A stretch of DNA of 13,449 bases from QUBU01 sp014337915 (GTDB lineage Bacteria; Pseudomonadota; Gammaproteobacteria; Steroidobacterales; GCA-2729495): assembly GCA_030263395.1 (NCBI GenBank), contig SZOW01000028.1:1-13449 (forward strand). The letters are read 5' to 3'. Within the stretch, counting starts at the first letter, position 1, and each line of letters begins with the position of its first letter. The position numbers and the translations under genes are program-made. Below the pieces are notes generated by a model, which searched no databases, was not told the origin of the DNA, and saw nothing but the letters and a program-made list of their open reading frames with translations. This document shows positions 13,440 to 13,449 of this stretch, piece by piece.

Positions 13440-13449
13440 GCGCGGCCCT

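Larger units (their letters stand above)
12766..13449. repeat. palindrome-dense GC-rich tract without a convincing gene
   Basis: At least ten inverted repeats occur: 12791-12805 (6+6), 12825-12839 (6+6), 12914-12945 (7+7), 13054-13071 (GGCGGCC, loop GTCA), 13134-13151 (GCCCCCC, loop TTCA), 13183-13194 (5+5), 13275-13298 (11+11), 13299-13319 (9+9), 13349-13366 (18-bp uninterrupted palindrome) and 13391-13439 (12+12). CGGCCAGGGCA is also repeated directly at 13332-13342 and 13366-13376. A minus-strand frame is open from the window edge to 12820, but its product is Arg/Pro/Ala-rich and matches nothing I know, and the palindromes lie across it. I read the tract as a mosaic repeat cluster or structured non-coding DNA. 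Confidence 0.6.

Noticed and set aside
12820..13449. Long minus-strand frame open from the window edge to TGG-TAA near 12820
   Set aside because: Stops are rare by chance at this GC content. The product is Arg/Pro/Ala-rich without a domain, it runs across many perfect palindromes, and overlapping frames are also open. It could still be the end of a gene beyond the edge, but nothing supports this.
12766..13449. CRISPR array or integron attC series
   Set aside because: The palindromes have different sequences and irregular spacing, with no constant repeat and no cas or integrase gene.

Overview
The window suggests a high-GC gammaproteobacterium. The markers are a ParC/ParE topoisomerase IV pair of E. 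coli-like length and motifs, a FimV-like LysM protein and xseB. The exact lineage cannot be fixed from the sequence. The left 10.2 kb is ordinary, compact, GC-rich chromosome. The right 3 kb is a low-quality accessory region with visibly different base use.

Layout: (1) 2-1444 (+) is the 3' part of a FimV-like LysM/membrane protein, convergent with (2) parC (1457-3730, -) and parE (3744-5636, -), which form a tight topoisomerase IV operon. (3) A second minus-strand operon lies upstream: a short rubrerythrin (7934-8353), a two-cluster Fe-S/CCG-domain protein (6491-7831) and a DUF3501 protein (5902-6486). It is driven by a good sigma-70-like promoter with an 18-bp dyad between -35 and -10. This trio is a recurrent gene neighbourhood, probably for peroxide/oxidative-stress redox chemistry. 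(4) xseB (8547-8822, +) is convergent with (5) a soluble Ser/Thr kinase fused to a C-terminal cyclic-nucleotide-binding domain (8843-10192, -).

(6) 10420-12765 (-) is the most interesting part. I read it as a degraded array of displaced toxin-C-terminus/immunity cassettes of the Rhs (YD-repeat) type. Three toxin modules each begin immediately after a TAG, with TCC CA as their first bases. In two cases that TAG is the stop codon of the preceding small, signal-bearing (lipoprotein-like) gene, a candidate immunity gene. None of the three modules has its own start codon near its beginning. Module 1 is an L,D-transpeptidase/Tlde1-like domain with an intact His/Cys active-site pattern. It is followed by a HEAT-repeat lipoprotein-like gene overlapping its stop as TAATG. 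Module 2 has an Asp-x-Tyr-Asp motif faintly like colicin M and is broken by one extra G. It is followed 2 nt later by a 111-aa lipoprotein-like gene. Module 3 is truncated inside a 102-bp hairpin element with 33-bp perfect inverted repeats. Just beyond it lies a YD-repeat remnant. Exported, probably lipid-anchored partners would fit periplasmic, cell-wall-directed toxins.

(7) 12766-13449 has no convincing gene. It is a very GC-rich tract packed with perfect palindromes (up to 11+11, 12+12 and an 18-bp uninterrupted one) that looks like a mosaic repeat cluster or structured non-coding DNA. A parent rhs gene, if present, would be expected upstream of the array, beyond the right edge.
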